NCBI RefSeq assembly: GCF_947387555.1
Contig: NZ_CANDNZ010000012.1
Span: forward strand, 1-64,000
DNA from: Thalassomonas sp. RHCl1
GTDB taxonomy: Bacteria; Pseudomonadota; Gammaproteobacteria; Enterobacterales; Alteromonadaceae
DNA length: 64,000 bases
Direction of reading: 5' to 3'
Position 1 is the stretch's first letter, and every line of letters starts with the position of its first letter. Shown here piece by piece: positions 16,010 to 25,208 of this stretch. The notes under the pieces were generated by a model, which ran no database searches, had not been told where the DNA came from, and saw only the letters and a list, made by a program, of their open reading frames with translations. A program made the translations under genes and the position numbers.

Positions 16010-18136
16010 ATGCCGTTAAGCTCTCTTCCCCTGTCTGTTAAAATTCTTTTCACCATGGCATTGGGCCTGGTTATCGGCGGCATTAGCCAGACCGAAGTGC
16101 CGGCTATCGGCGCGCTGGCCGACACCTTTGTAACTTTATTGCAAATGACCGCCTTGCCCTATATTGCCCTGTCCCTGATTGTCGGTATCGGCGGACTATC
16201 GCCCTTGCAGGCGGGTAAAGCCTTTAAACAAAGTCTGCTCATTTTGGTCCTGCTGCTCTTTATTGCCCTGATCTTTATCTTTTTAACGCCGCTTGCTTTT
16301 CCAAACTGGCCAAATGCCGACTTTTACAGCCCGGGGGCGATAAAAGCACCGGACGAATTGGAGCTGATCGCGTTATTGATCCCCGCCAACCCCTTTTATG
16401 CCCTGGCCCATACCATAATTCCCGCGGTCGTGCTGTTCAGTATTTTTGTCGGTATCGGCCTGATGTCGGTGAAAGGTAAAAGACATACTTTGTCGGTATT
16501 AACCAGCTTACAGGCGGCGGTCGCCAACATCAGCAATATGGTGATGCGCTTTGCCCCGCTCGGGGTCTTTTGTATCGCCTATCGCGCGGCGGCCACCATA
16601 GAGGCAGCACAAATTGACGGCTTGTTTGTTTATATCATCAGCTCCACCCTGGTAGTCGCGCTATTGTCATTTGCGGTATTGCCCGCCACCGTTGCCCTGC
16701 TTACCCCTTTTAGCTACCGCCAGCTGGTCAAAGCTTTTCGGGAAGCCATGGTCACTGCTTTTGCCACCGGCAGTTTTTTTATTGTTATCCCGGTGCTGAT
16801 CGAAAAGACCAAAGCACTGCTGGCACAAAACCAGGCAAGTTCGTCATCGACCAGCCATAACGCCAATATTGAAAAAGTGCCCGGTATTTTAATCCCGATT
16901 TCCTTTAGCCTGCCGGTGGGTGGGAAATTACTGGCAATTCTCTTTACCCTGTTTGCCGCCTGGTTTTCCGGCGCCTATATTTCATCGGGGGATTACCTGA
17001 TGCTGCTACTCGCCGGTTTACCCCAGTTATTTGGCACCAGTACCTTGGCCATGCCTAAGTTGCTGGAATTATTTAATGTGTCCGCCAGCATGTTTGACTT
17101 TTTCATCGTTGCCGAAAACCTGATCATCGGCCGTTTGTCTGCGGTTTTATCTGTGAGCTTCGCCACTTGCCTGCCGCTGCTGCTCGCCTGTGCCATGAAT
17201 AACACCATCAAGGTAAAATGGCGCTATCTGGGCCGCAACCTGATGATTATTCCCGCCGTTTCCATCGTGTTATTTTTATCCTTACGCTTTGGTTTTAATG
17301 AAATCGGCCACCAGTACCAGGGTTACGACAACTTTATCAACCGCGATTTTTTGCACCCTGAGGTCAAGAGCCGCAATCTCCCACAGGCACAGGAGCAGCT
17401 GTTAAATGCCCGGCCTTTTACCAGCGTATTAACCCGGATCAAGCAAAGAGGTTTTATCCGTGTCGGTTATTTCCGTGACGATCTGCCCTACGCCTTTCAC
17501 AACGGCGAAGGCAAATTGGTGGGCTTTGATATTGAAATCATGCACCTTTTGGCAACCGATCTCCAGGTAGAGATAGAGTTTGTTAAAATTTACCATCACC
17601 AGGCGGCTGCCCTGCTTGCTTCCGGCTACCTGGATATCACTTCAGGGATCCCGGTGATCCCGGATAACCTCAGGGAATTTACCCTGACGGCGCCATACAG
17701 CCAGCAATCGCTGGCGTTTTTGGTTAAGGATGAACGCCGCAGCGAATTCGTCCGCTGGCAGGACATTACCGCACGGGAAGATCTCACCATAGGCATACCG
17801 GAAACCTTCTTTTATCAAAATGCCGTACAAAGATATTTTACCCGGGGCAAGGCCTGGGAAATCGCCAGCCCGAGGTTATTTTTCCGCGATCAATATCAGC
17901 ATATAGACGCCATGTTATACGGCGCTGCCGCCGCATCCGCCTGGACTTTGCTCTACCCGGATTATACCGTGATAGCCCCCAAACCTGTGCTGCCGCCTTT
18001 GGCCATGGCTTTTCCCATCAATAAAAACGATCAGGAATTTGAGCTCTTTATGCGTAACTGGATAGCCATGAAGCAGAAAAACAATAGCCTGGCAAGGTTA
18101 TTCGATTACTGGATCGGCGGTAAATCCCCCAAGTAA
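16010..18136 (+). CDS. DAACS-type carrier fused to a family 3 solute-binding domain
   Basis: This 708-residue membrane protein carries a dicarboxylate/amino-acid:cation symporter (SDF) domain of multiple membrane segments in residues 1 to about 425. A linker leads to a family 3 periplasmic binding domain from about 468 to the end (RGFIRVGYFRDDLPYAF ... GKLVGFDIEIMHLLA). The two are normally separate proteins; here the binding domain would be tethered to the membrane. The hallmark coupling motif of the carrier (NMDGT type) is replaced by LPVGGK (301-306). The TM8 block reads AENLIIGRLSAVLSVSF instead of the usual D...R...N pattern, so transport by the normal mechanism is doubtful. The RBS is weak. 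It may act as a sensor-like or altered carrier. Confidence 0.85.
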   Translation: MPLSSLPLSVKILFTMALGLVIGGISQTEVPAIGALADTFVTLLQMTALPYIALSLIVGIGGLSPLQAGKAFKQSLLILVLLLFIALIFIFLTPLAFPNWPNADFYSPGAIKAPDELELIALLIPANPFYALAHTIIPAVVLFSIFVGIGLMSVKGKRHTLSVLTSLQAAVANISNMVMRFAPLGVFCIAYRAAATIEAAQIDGLFVYIISSTLVVALLSFAVLPATVALLTPFSYRQLVKAFREAMVTAFATGSFFIVIPVLIEKTKALLAQNQASSSSTSHNANIEKVPGILIPISFSLPVGGKLLAILFTLFAAWFSGAYISSGDYLMLLLAGLPQLFGTSTLAMPKLLELFNVSASMFDFFIVAENLIIGRLSAVLSVSFATCLPLLLACAMNNTIKVKWRYLGRNLMIIPAVSIVLFLSLRFGFNEIGHQYQGYDNFINRDFLHPEVKSRNLPQAQEQLLNARPFTSVLTRIKQRGFIRVGYFRDDLPYAFHNGEGKLVGFDIEIMHLLATDLQVEIEFVKIYHHQAAALLASGYLDITSGIPVIPDNLREFTLTAPYSQQSLAFLVKDERRSEFVRWQDITAREDLTIGIPETFFYQNAVQRYFTRGKAWEIASPRLFFRDQYQHIDAMLYGAAAASAWTLLYPDYTVIAPKPVLPPLAMAFPINKNDQEFELFMRNWIAMKQKNNSLARLFDYWIGGKSPK

Positions 18137-18239
18137 CCTACCGCCGGGATCATGACCCCCGGCGACAAAAGTCCGTAGCGGTTTTTTCGCGGCAGAAAAA
18201 CCTGTAAACTAGGGCCTTAAATTATTTAGTAGGTTATTT

Positions 18240-18641
18240 ATGCTCTCTCGGAAAATACCATCTCGGAAATTGACCGTCACCTTTAGTTTCCTTGCCGCGG
18301 CCCTGCTTGGCGGATGCAGCAGCCAATATCAAGTGTCCACCAACCTGGATGAGGAAAACTTTAAAGAATACTTCTCCCCTACCCGGGTTAAAATTTACCA
18401 AAGTGAGCAGGAGTTTCCCGGGGACCACAGATATATCGGCCTGGTGGAAGGCCAGGATTGCCAGCTAAAACCCCATCATGCCGCCGCAGATGAAATCAAC
18501 GCCCGTACCGAGGCAAGACGTCAGGCAGATGAAAAAAAGGCCAACGCGGTGATCTTTACCGGCTGCACCGACATAAAATCGGCACAATGCATCAGCTTAC
18601 GGGTATGTTATGCCAAGGCTTACCAGGTGCTCGGACAATAA
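18240..18641 (+). CDS. rcsF: RcsF outer-membrane stress lipoprotein
   Basis: This 133-residue lipoprotein has lipobox LLGGC with Cys26 as the acylated residue. The RcsF core follows, with four conserved cysteines (74, 109, 117, 123) that form the two nested disulfides in E. coli RcsF, and the matching segments TRVKIYQSEQEF, GLVEGQDC and KANAVIFTGC. In enterics it signals envelope damage to the Rcs phosphorelay; no Rcs kinase genes are in this window. Its stop codon abuts the start of trmO (TAA then ATG), the same pairing as in E. coli. Confidence 0.92.
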   Translation: MLSRKIPSRKLTVTFSFLAAALLGGCSSQYQVSTNLDEENFKEYFSPTRVKIYQSEQEFPGDHRYIGLVEGQDCQLKPHHAAADEINARTEARRQADEKKANAVIFTGCTDIKSAQCISLRVCYAKAYQVLGQ

Positions 18642-19361
18642 ATGAATCAACAAATTACCCTGGATATCATAGGTTACGTCAGCTCCCCCTATAAAGAAAA
18701 ATTTGCCATCCCGCGCCAGCCGGGTATTGTCAGCGCAGCCAAGGGCCATATCGAGTTAACTGGCCAGGCCAATAATATCGAACTGGTGCGCGGACTGGAG
18801 CAATTTAGCCATCTGTGGCTGATGTTTATTTTCCACGGCACCTCGGCGCAAGGGTGGAAGCCGCTGGTGCGGCCGCCGCGCCTGGGGGGCAATAAAAAAC
18901 TCGGCGTGCTTGCCACCCGCTCGACCTTCAGACCAAATCCGGTAGGCATGTCTGTGGTGAAACTCGAAGATATCCGGTTGGATAACAAAAGCGTAAAACT
19001 CGAGATCTCGGGGTTGGATTTGCTGGATCAGACGCCGATCATTGATATCAAGCCTTATGTGCCTTATTCCGATGCCCTGTATGAGGCCAGTGCTGGCTTT
19101 GCCCAAGACTCCCCTGCCGATAGCCTGAGCATCAGCTTCTCAAGCCAGGCAAAGCAAGATCTGGCGAAGTACCACAAGGCTTATCCCGAACTTGAGCAGC
19201 TGATCAGCCAGGTATTGGCTCAAGATCCGCGCCCGGCCTATAAAAGCGGCCAGGCAGACGACAAGCGTTATGGCATGCATTTACACCAGTTTAATATCCT
19301 GTGGCAGATGACGGATCTGACCCGGGCAGAAGTTATCGCCATAGAAAAAATCGCCGGTTAA
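18642..19361 (+). CDS. trmO: tRNA (t6A37) N6-methyltransferase TrmO
   Basis: This 239-residue protein belongs to the TsaA/TrmO family, which uses S-adenosylmethionine to methylate N6-threonylcarbamoyladenosine at position 37 of tRNA-Thr. Family motifs visible are GYVSSPYKEKFAIPRQPG near the start, RSTFRPNPVGMSVVKLEDI, and LDLLDQTPIIDIKPYVPYSD. The C-terminal domain includes DPRPAYK and KRYGMHLHQFNILWQ. It directly follows rcsF with no spacer, so the two are co-translated. Confidence 0.95.
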   Translation: MNQQITLDIIGYVSSPYKEKFAIPRQPGIVSAAKGHIELTGQANNIELVRGLEQFSHLWLMFIFHGTSAQGWKPLVRPPRLGGNKKLGVLATRSTFRPNPVGMSVVKLEDIRLDNKSVKLEISGLDLLDQTPIIDIKPYVPYSDALYEASAGFAQDSPADSLSISFSSQAKQDLAKYHKAYPELEQLISQVLAQDPRPAYKSGQADDKRYGMHLHQFNILWQMTDLTRAEVIAIEKIAG

Positions 19362-19398
19362 GCCGACTGATAAGCCGTATTTAAAAAAGAAACAAACC

Positions 19399-20322
19399 AT
19401 GAAAACATCCCAAGGTATACAAGCCAGACAAGGCTTAGAATTAATCTTGCTCGCCTCGATCTGGGGCGCTTCCTTTATGTTTATGCGTATCGGCAGCCCG
19501 GAGTTCGGTCCTGTGCTGTTTATGGCGATGCGCACCCTGATCGCCAGCTTATTGTTAGTGCCGTTATTATTTCTTTATCGCCAGCAAAAAGCGCTGAGCG
19601 GCCAATGGCCGAAACTCTTTATTGTCGGGGCGCTCAATACCGCGATCCCTTTTGTGTTATTCGGCTATGCCACCTTAACCCTGTCGGCGGGGCTGACCTC
19701 TATTTTAAATACCACCACCCCCATGTTCGGCGTGCTGGTTGCCTATTTATGGTTTAAAGACAAACTCAGTCTCAATGCTGTCTTTGGCATCATACTCGGC
19801 TGCCTTGGGGTTTATTTACTTATGTATGACAAGATAGCGGTCACGCCAAATCCGGGGGAAGAGAGCAATATCCTGTTACCGGTACTGGCGGTGATGGGAG
19901 CCGCTTTGTGTTATGCCATCTCGGCAAACTTTACCAAAAGGTACTTAAGCCATATCAAACCCCTGGCCCAGGCAAGCGGCAGCCAGCTGGCGGCAACAGT
20001 TTTATTGGCGCCCGTCAGTTTATTTTTTCTGCCGACAAGCATGCCCTCGCCTTTGGCCATTACTTCGGTGGTGCTGCTGGGTACCGTTTGTACCGGCATC
20101 GCCTATATCATCTTTTTTAGGTTGATCGCCGCATTGGGGCCGGCCAATGCCATGTCGGTAACTTACCTTATTCCCGTCTTTGGCGTATTCTGGGGCGCAT
20201 TATTTCTTAATGAAGTGGTCACCACCTCGATGTTGCTTGGCGGTGGCTGTATTTTAACCGGGGTTGCGCTGATCACCGGGGTGATTAAGCTTAGCAAGAA
20301 AAAATCGGCTGCCAAGGCTTGA
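19399..20322 (+). CDS. EamA-family (DMT) membrane transporter
   Basis: This 307-residue inner-membrane protein has the ten-helix layout of two EamA repeats, beginning LILLASIWGASFMFMRIGSPE and, in the second half, MGAALCYAISANFTKRYL. It ends with a lysine-rich cytoplasmic tail (KLSKKKSAAKA). Members export or import amino acids and other metabolites; the substrate cannot be told. It follows trmO by 37 bp on the same strand and may share its transcript. Confidence 0.9.
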   Translation: MKTSQGIQARQGLELILLASIWGASFMFMRIGSPEFGPVLFMAMRTLIASLLLVPLLFLYRQQKALSGQWPKLFIVGALNTAIPFVLFGYATLTLSAGLTSILNTTTPMFGVLVAYLWFKDKLSLNAVFGIILGCLGVYLLMYDKIAVTPNPGEESNILLPVLAVMGAALCYAISANFTKRYLSHIKPLAQASGSQLAATVLLAPVSLFFLPTSMPSPLAITSVVLLGTVCTGIAYIIFFRLIAALGPANAMSVTYLIPVFGVFWGALFLNEVVTTSMLLGGGCILTGVALITGVIKLSKKKSAAKA

Positions 20323-20361
20323 TGCTATAAGCCCGCCTTCCTTCTTCGGCTTAGCACCGGG

Positions 20362-21540
20362 TTATTTTGCTTTAAAAGGTAACCTGGTGTGCATCAGCTG
20401 ATAATACCCCTCAAGGTAGGCATCTTCCTGCTTGAGAAAATCGCCGATGGCGGCATTAAAGTCCGGCCGTAATATCTGGTAAGCACCATAAGTAAACACC
20501 GGGGTAAATCCCCGGGCCACCTTATGCTCCCCCTGGACCCCGGCGTTAAACCGGTTGAGCTTATGCCGGATACAATAGTCTATGCCCTGGTAGTAACAGG
20601 TTTCAAAGTGCAGGAAATCAAACTCCTGCTCGCAGCCCCAATAACGTCCGTAAAGGGTTTGCTGATCGCGAAAAAACAGCGCCGCGGCAACGATTTTATC
20701 CTGCTGTTTGGCAAAGAGCAGCAAGAGATTGTCCGCCATGGTTTCGCCAAGCACAGTGAAAAAGTCTTTATTTAAATAACCATAGTGGCCGGAGCGTTTA
20801 GCATAGGTTGCCTGGTAAAAACGTAAAAACTGCTGCCATAACCGGGCATTCATTTCTGCACCGCTGAGCCAATGAAAACGGATCCCCGAGGCAAACACCT
20901 TATCTCTTTCTTTTTTGATATTTTTACGCTTACGTGCACTCATTGTTGCAAGATAATCATTGAAACTGGCGTATTCCCTGTTAAACCAGTAAAACTGGAC
21001 ATCCCGTCGTGGCAGCCAGTTATTTGATTGCAACAAGGCCCTGGTATGGGCTTGCTGCGGGTAAAAGAAACATTGCACGGTTTGCGCGTTAAGCTCCCGG
21101 GCTTTATCCAGCAGGGCCCGGGTTACCTGTTGGGCAATTTGCTGATGGTAAAGCCGGTAATCATCAGCAATAGCCAGGCGTTCACCCGCCACCGGAGTAA
21201 AGGGGATGGCACTGACCAGCTTAGGGTAATATTCAAAGCCGTATCTTTGATAAGCCTCGGCCCAGGACCAGTCAAACAGATATTCGCCAAAAGAATGAGA
21301 CTTGATATAGAGCGGCATCAATGCCGCTACAACGCCGTCCTGGCGACTTTTAACCACCAGGTGTGAAACCTGCCAGCCAGTGTTAGCACCAACACAGTCT
21401 GACTGCTCCAGCGCCGATAAATAAGCATGGCGTACAAAAGGATCCCGGCGCTGAAAAAGGCCATCCCAAATATCTGCACTTACCCGGGAGATAGCGTCCA
21501 GATATAAAATATCAAAACCAGTTTCTTGCTCAACAGCCAT
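20362..21540 (-). CDS. COG3146-type GNAT-fold N-acyltransferase
   Basis: This 392-residue soluble protein of the peptidoglycan-biosynthesis-like/FemAB-related GNAT family (COG3146) has typical blocks FVRHAYLSALEQS, FDWSWAEAYQRYGFEYYPKLVSAIPFTPV and FETCYYQGIDYCIRHKL...AGVQGEHKVARGF. The biochemical function of this widespread family is not settled. It ends convergent with the EamA transporter, and its start lies 11 bp after the stop of the amidohydrolase gene on the same strand, so the two are likely one transcript. Confidence 0.88.
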   Translation of the reverse strand: MAVEQETGFDILYLDAISRVSADIWDGLFQRRDPFVRHAYLSALEQSDCVGANTGWQVSHLVVKSRQDGVVAALMPLYIKSHSFGEYLFDWSWAEAYQRYGFEYYPKLVSAIPFTPVAGERLAIADDYRLYHQQIAQQVTRALLDKARELNAQTVQCFFYPQQAHTRALLQSNNWLPRRDVQFYWFNREYASFNDYLATMSARKRKNIKKERDKVFASGIRFHWLSGAEMNARLWQQFLRFYQATYAKRSGHYGYLNKDFFTVLGETMADNLLLLFAKQQDKIVAAALFFRDQQTLYGRYWGCEQEFDFLHFETCYYQGIDYCIRHKLNRFNAGVQGEHKVARGFTPVFTYGAYQILRPDFNAAIGDFLKQEDAYLEGYYQLMHTRLPFKAK

Positions 21541-21551
21541 GGCAACGGGTG

Positions 21552-22874
21552 CTAGCTTTTCTCATGTGCTTTGACCACTTTGCCTGCTTTCATCACAAAA
21601 TCAACACTGAGCAAGGCGCTGATGTCTTCAAGCGGGCTGGTGTCCGTGGCGATAATGTCTGCCAGCTTGCCTTTTTCAAGCGTCCCTAAGCTGTCCTGGT
21701 AACCGATCAATTTGGCCGCATTAACCGTCGCCGACTTTAAGATCTCCGCGGCGCTCATACCGCCCTCAAACATCAGCACCGCTTCTCTGGCATTCTCGCC
21801 ATGCCTGGAAACGCCGCTGTCGGTGCCAAAGGCAATATTGACGCCTGAGCGCTGCGCCCGGGAAAAGTTCTTCAACATGTCACCGCCGACACGTATCGCC
21901 TTGGTTTTAATGTCATCAGACATAAAGTCAGCTGTTTTCGCCATGGTCACCACAGTATCCCCCGCCAGCAAGGTCGGCACCAGGTAGGCGCCGCTTTGCT
22001 TAAATAAGCGGATGCTTTCTTCATCGGCATAACTGCCGTGTTCTATGCTGTCGACCCCGGCACGCAGCGCCGCATTGATGCCCGCTGCCGCATGGGCATG
22101 GCTGGCCACTTTTCGCCCTAAACCATGGGCGGTTTCCACCACTTCTTTCAGTTCACCATCCGTCATCTGCACCCCGGTGCCGGTATTGGTATCGGATAAC
22201 ACGCCGCCGGTTGAGGTAATTTTGATCAGATCCGCACCGAACTTGATCGCCCGGCGGGTGGCCCGGCGACAGTCAAAAGGGCCGTCACAAACGGTTTTGG
22301 CGGTAAATTTCTCTAATAAGTCTGCCCGCATACCATCAACATCGGCATGACCGCCGGTGATAGAAACCCTGCCGGCGGCAATAATTCTCGGACCGGACAC
22401 CCAGCCTTTGTCAATGGCATCCCTGAGGGCATAAATTTGCTCGGGTTTGGCACCAAGGTCACGTACAGTGGTAAAACCCGACATCAGGGTTTTCTCGGCA
22501 AAAAATACGCTTTTCATGGCAACATCGGCATCGGATAAACGTAAGGTTTCACTGTCATTATTCGGCCCTAACTCCCCCTGGAGGTGGACATGCATATCCA
22601 TTAATCCCGGCATTACAAAAGCCGAAGATAAGTCGATTAAGTCGGCATCATCGGCAAACTTGTCCAGAGATAAATATCCCGGAAAAACCCCGGTGATTTT
22701 ACCGTCCGTCACCACTAAGGTTTGCTGCTTTAAAGGGTCCTGCCCCGGCACAGCCAGTAATTGCCCGGCATGGATCACCTTCACTTGCGCCAGACTGGTG
22801 GCCGGTAACATAGTGAACAATAGACAGGCTGCCGCCGACAGCAGAGATTTACCTGGAGATGAAAAAGCTAACAT
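21552..22874 (-). CDS. secreted amidohydrolase (Xaa-Pro dipeptidase/imidazolonepropionase-like)
   Basis: This 440-residue exported metal-dependent hydrolase has a signal peptide of about 29 residues ending LAQ. The TIM-barrel metal ligands of the amidohydrolase superfamily are present: HVH at 95-97, a lysine in ADLIKITSTGG, histidines in VASHAHAAAG and IEHGSY, and the aspartate in FGTDSGV. Relatives include prolidase-like peptidases and organophosphate- or carnosine-type hydrolases, so a dipeptide substrate is likely but unproven. It is first in a probable two-gene unit with the GNAT protein. Confidence 0.9.
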   Translation of the reverse strand: MLAFSSPGKSLLSAAACLLFTMLPATSLAQVKVIHAGQLLAVPGQDPLKQQTLVVTDGKITGVFPGYLSLDKFADDADLIDLSSAFVMPGLMDMHVHLQGELGPNNDSETLRLSDADVAMKSVFFAEKTLMSGFTTVRDLGAKPEQIYALRDAIDKGWVSGPRIIAAGRVSITGGHADVDGMRADLLEKFTAKTVCDGPFDCRRATRRAIKFGADLIKITSTGGVLSDTNTGTGVQMTDGELKEVVETAHGLGRKVASHAHAAAGINAALRAGVDSIEHGSYADEESIRLFKQSGAYLVPTLLAGDTVVTMAKTADFMSDDIKTKAIRVGGDMLKNFSRAQRSGVNIAFGTDSGVSRHGENAREAVLMFEGGMSAAEILKSATVNAAKLIGYQDSLGTLEKGKLADIIATDTSPLEDISALLSVDFVMKAGKVVKAHEKS

Positions 22875-23155
22875 CAGTATTCCTTTAACCGCTTATTTGT
22901 TGATTAAGTCCCCAAGATAACAAGATTTTAACTAAATAAAAAGCCAAAGCATTTGGCTGTAGCCTGCCCCGGGCATCAGCGCTAAAAAACGGTTTGAGGC
23001 GCACCTTAACCTGCCCCTTTGAGTGAAACCGCTGGTTATAATATTCGACTATACTCTAGAGGAGTAAACGCCAGGTACAATCAGGCGCAGCAATCCCAGT
23101 CATTTAAGGGATCAGAGTCGGGATATGCGAGCCAGAAATTTCAAAGGGCAAACCC

Positions 23156-23911
23156 ATGTTAAAACAACTCGTGATCCTACTGATATTACTCAGCTCCCCC
23201 AGCTATGGCGATGTTGTCACCATACGCGCCGATGAATGGTATCCCGTCAATGGCAGGCCGGGCGCAGCAAATCCCGGTTATATGATTGAAATAGCAAGAA
23301 AGATCCTTATCGAAAATGGCCACAGCCTGGACTACCAGACCCTGCCCTGGCGCGGCAGCTTAAAAATGGTGCGTAAGGGCCGCTATGACTGCGTGGTCGG
23401 CGCCGATCACAATGACGCCCCCGACTTTGTCTTTACCAAAGAACCCTGGGGCTTTATCAAACCGGTGTTCTATATCAAAAAAGAAAGTTCCTGGCGTTAC
23501 CAGGGCATAGACTCCCTGCGCAATATCCGCCTCGGGGTCATCGGCGATTATGCCTATACCCAGGTACTCGAAGACTATATCGCCCGCAATAAAGATACCG
23601 ACAAGGTGCAGATTGTTTTTGCCAATAAGGCCTTAAGGCAAAATATCGGTAAGCTGATGTCCGGCAGACTCGATGTTGTTATTGAATACGATATTGTCAT
23701 GGATGCGAAACTGCGCGAACTCGGCCATGATAAGGATATTATCTCCGTGGGCAGTATTACCGATGGCCAGCCTCTTTATATCGCCTGCTCTCCCAATAAA
23801 GCCAACGCCAGGGAATACATCCGGTTATTTGCAGAGGGCTTCAGCAAAATGCGTAAAAATGGCGAATTAGCCGGCATTTTACAAAAATACGGTCTCAAAG
23901 ACTGGCAGTAA
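23156..23911 (+). CDS. family 3 periplasmic solute-binding protein
   Basis: This 251-residue protein has a short signal peptide (ending SYG/DV) and the SBP_bac_3 pattern: IRADEWYPVNGRPG, GYMIEIARKIL, LPWRGSLKMVRKGRYDCVVGA. The usual arginine-rich amino-acid-binding site is not obvious, as in many sensory or orphan members. It lacks any adjacent permease. It lies 37 bp before an amide/urea-type binding lipoprotein and a hybrid sensor kinase on the same strand, suggesting one operon that senses small nitrogen compounds. Confidence 0.88.
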   Translation: MLKQLVILLILLSSPSYGDVVTIRADEWYPVNGRPGAANPGYMIEIARKILIENGHSLDYQTLPWRGSLKMVRKGRYDCVVGADHNDAPDFVFTKEPWGFIKPVFYIKKESSWRYQGIDSLRNIRLGVIGDYAYTQVLEDYIARNKDTDKVQIVFANKALRQNIGKLMSGRLDVVIEYDIVMDAKLRELGHDKDIISVGSITDGQPLYIACSPNKANAREYIRLFAEGFSKMRKNGELAGILQKYGLKDWQ

Positions 23912-23948
23912 TCAGCAAATAGCCGGCAACTTCCCGGTGGCAGCAGCA

Positions 23949-25208
23949 ATGCAAAAGCACAGACAAATAACAACATTCATCCTGTTCACGCTTGTTTCAA
24001 TAAGCACCCTGATACTATCCTGCAGCGATGATAGCGGCCAACCAATCAAAGTCGGTATTCTCCATTCCCTGACCGGTACCATGGCCTTTAGCGAAAAAGA
24101 CCTGGTTGATGCCCTTACCCTGGCGGTAGAAGAAATTAACCGTTCAGGGGGCGTGTTAGGACAGCCATTACAGCCGGTGATCGCCGACGGTGCTTCCAAC
24201 TGGGATCAATTTGCCAGCAAGGCCAAGCAGCTGATTGTCCAGGACCAGGTGCCGGTGATTTTCGGCTGCTGGACCTCTGCCAGCAGAAAAGCGGTAAAAC
24301 CTGTGGTAGAGCAATATCAGCATTTACTCTTTTATCCGGTGCAATATGAAGGGCTGGAGCAATCCCCCAATATTATCTATACCGGTGCAGCCCCCAACCA
24401 GCAAATTATCCCCAGTATCCACTGGGCGCTGGAAAACCTGGGGCAAAGAGTTTACCTGCTCGGCTCTGATTATATTTTTCCCCGGGCCGCCAATATGATC
24501 ATCAAAGATTTATTGAAAAAACGGGGGCTCACTCCTTTGGCCGAAGTCTACCTGCCCCTGGGTTCAAACGATGTTTCCTCGGTCATCAGGGATATCCGGC
24601 AGCTAAAGCCTGATCTGATTTTTAATACCATCAACGGCGACAGTAATATTGCCTTTTTTACCGCCCTGAATAACTTAAAACCTGCCGATAACAAAAGTAC
24701 CTCGCCGGAGCACGATGTCACCAGGCCTACCGTGGTCTCTTTCAGCATTGGCGAACCCGAAGTTAAAACCATCGGCAGTAAGTTGCTGGCGGGTCACTAT
24801 GCCGCCTGGAATTATTTTCAAAGTATTAACAGCCGGGAAAATATCAATTTCGTTCACGCTTTTAAAAGCCGCTTCGGGCAGCACAGGGTCATCAATGATC
24901 CTATGGAATCTGCCTATATCGGACTTTATCTCTGGGCTCAGGCGGTCACGGCAGCCGGTACCACAGATCCCAAAAGTGTCAAAGCCGTTATGGCCTACCA
25001 GAGTTTTAAGGCACCGCAGGGAGTGGTATCCATTGATGCCCCCACCCAGCATTTATGGAAAACCGTCAGGATCGGCCGGGTACTTAACGATGGCCAGTTT
25101 AAAATCGTCTGGTCAAGCAAGACCCCGGTAAGGCCGGCGCCCTTTCCTTCTTATTACAGCAAAGACCAGTGGCGAAAACGCCTGGCCTTACTTACTGCCA
25201 ATGAATAA
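23949..25208 (+). CDS. UrtA/AmiC-like substrate-binding lipoprotein
   Basis: This 419-residue protein, counted from the ATG at 23949, has a lipobox LILSC with Cys25. A GTG at 23937 gives four more residues but a poorer start. The type I periplasmic binding fold of the urea/short-chain amide group follows: KVGILHSLTGTMAFSEKDLVDA, GGVLGQPLQPVIADGASNW, FGCWTSASRKAVKPVVE, LLFYPVQYEGLEQSPNI. In relatives this domain binds urea or acetamide. The gene overlaps the hybrid kinase start by 8 bp, so it is probably the sensory input of that kinase rather than a transporter component. Confidence 0.88.
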   Translation: MQKHRQITTFILFTLVSISTLILSCSDDSGQPIKVGILHSLTGTMAFSEKDLVDALTLAVEEINRSGGVLGQPLQPVIADGASNWDQFASKAKQLIVQDQVPVIFGCWTSASRKAVKPVVEQYQHLLFYPVQYEGLEQSPNIIYTGAAPNQQIIPSIHWALENLGQRVYLLGSDYIFPRAANMIIKDLLKKRGLTPLAEVYLPLGSNDVSSVIRDIRQLKPDLIFNTINGDSNIAFFTALNNLKPADNKSTSPEHDVTRPTVVSFSIGEPEVKTIGSKLLAGHYAAWNYFQSINSRENINFVHAFKSRFGQHRVINDPMESAYIGLYLWAQAVTAAGTTDPKSVKAVMAYQSFKAPQGVVSIDAPTQHLWKTVRIGRVLNDGQFKIVWSSKTPVRPAPFPSYYSKDQWRKRLALLTANE

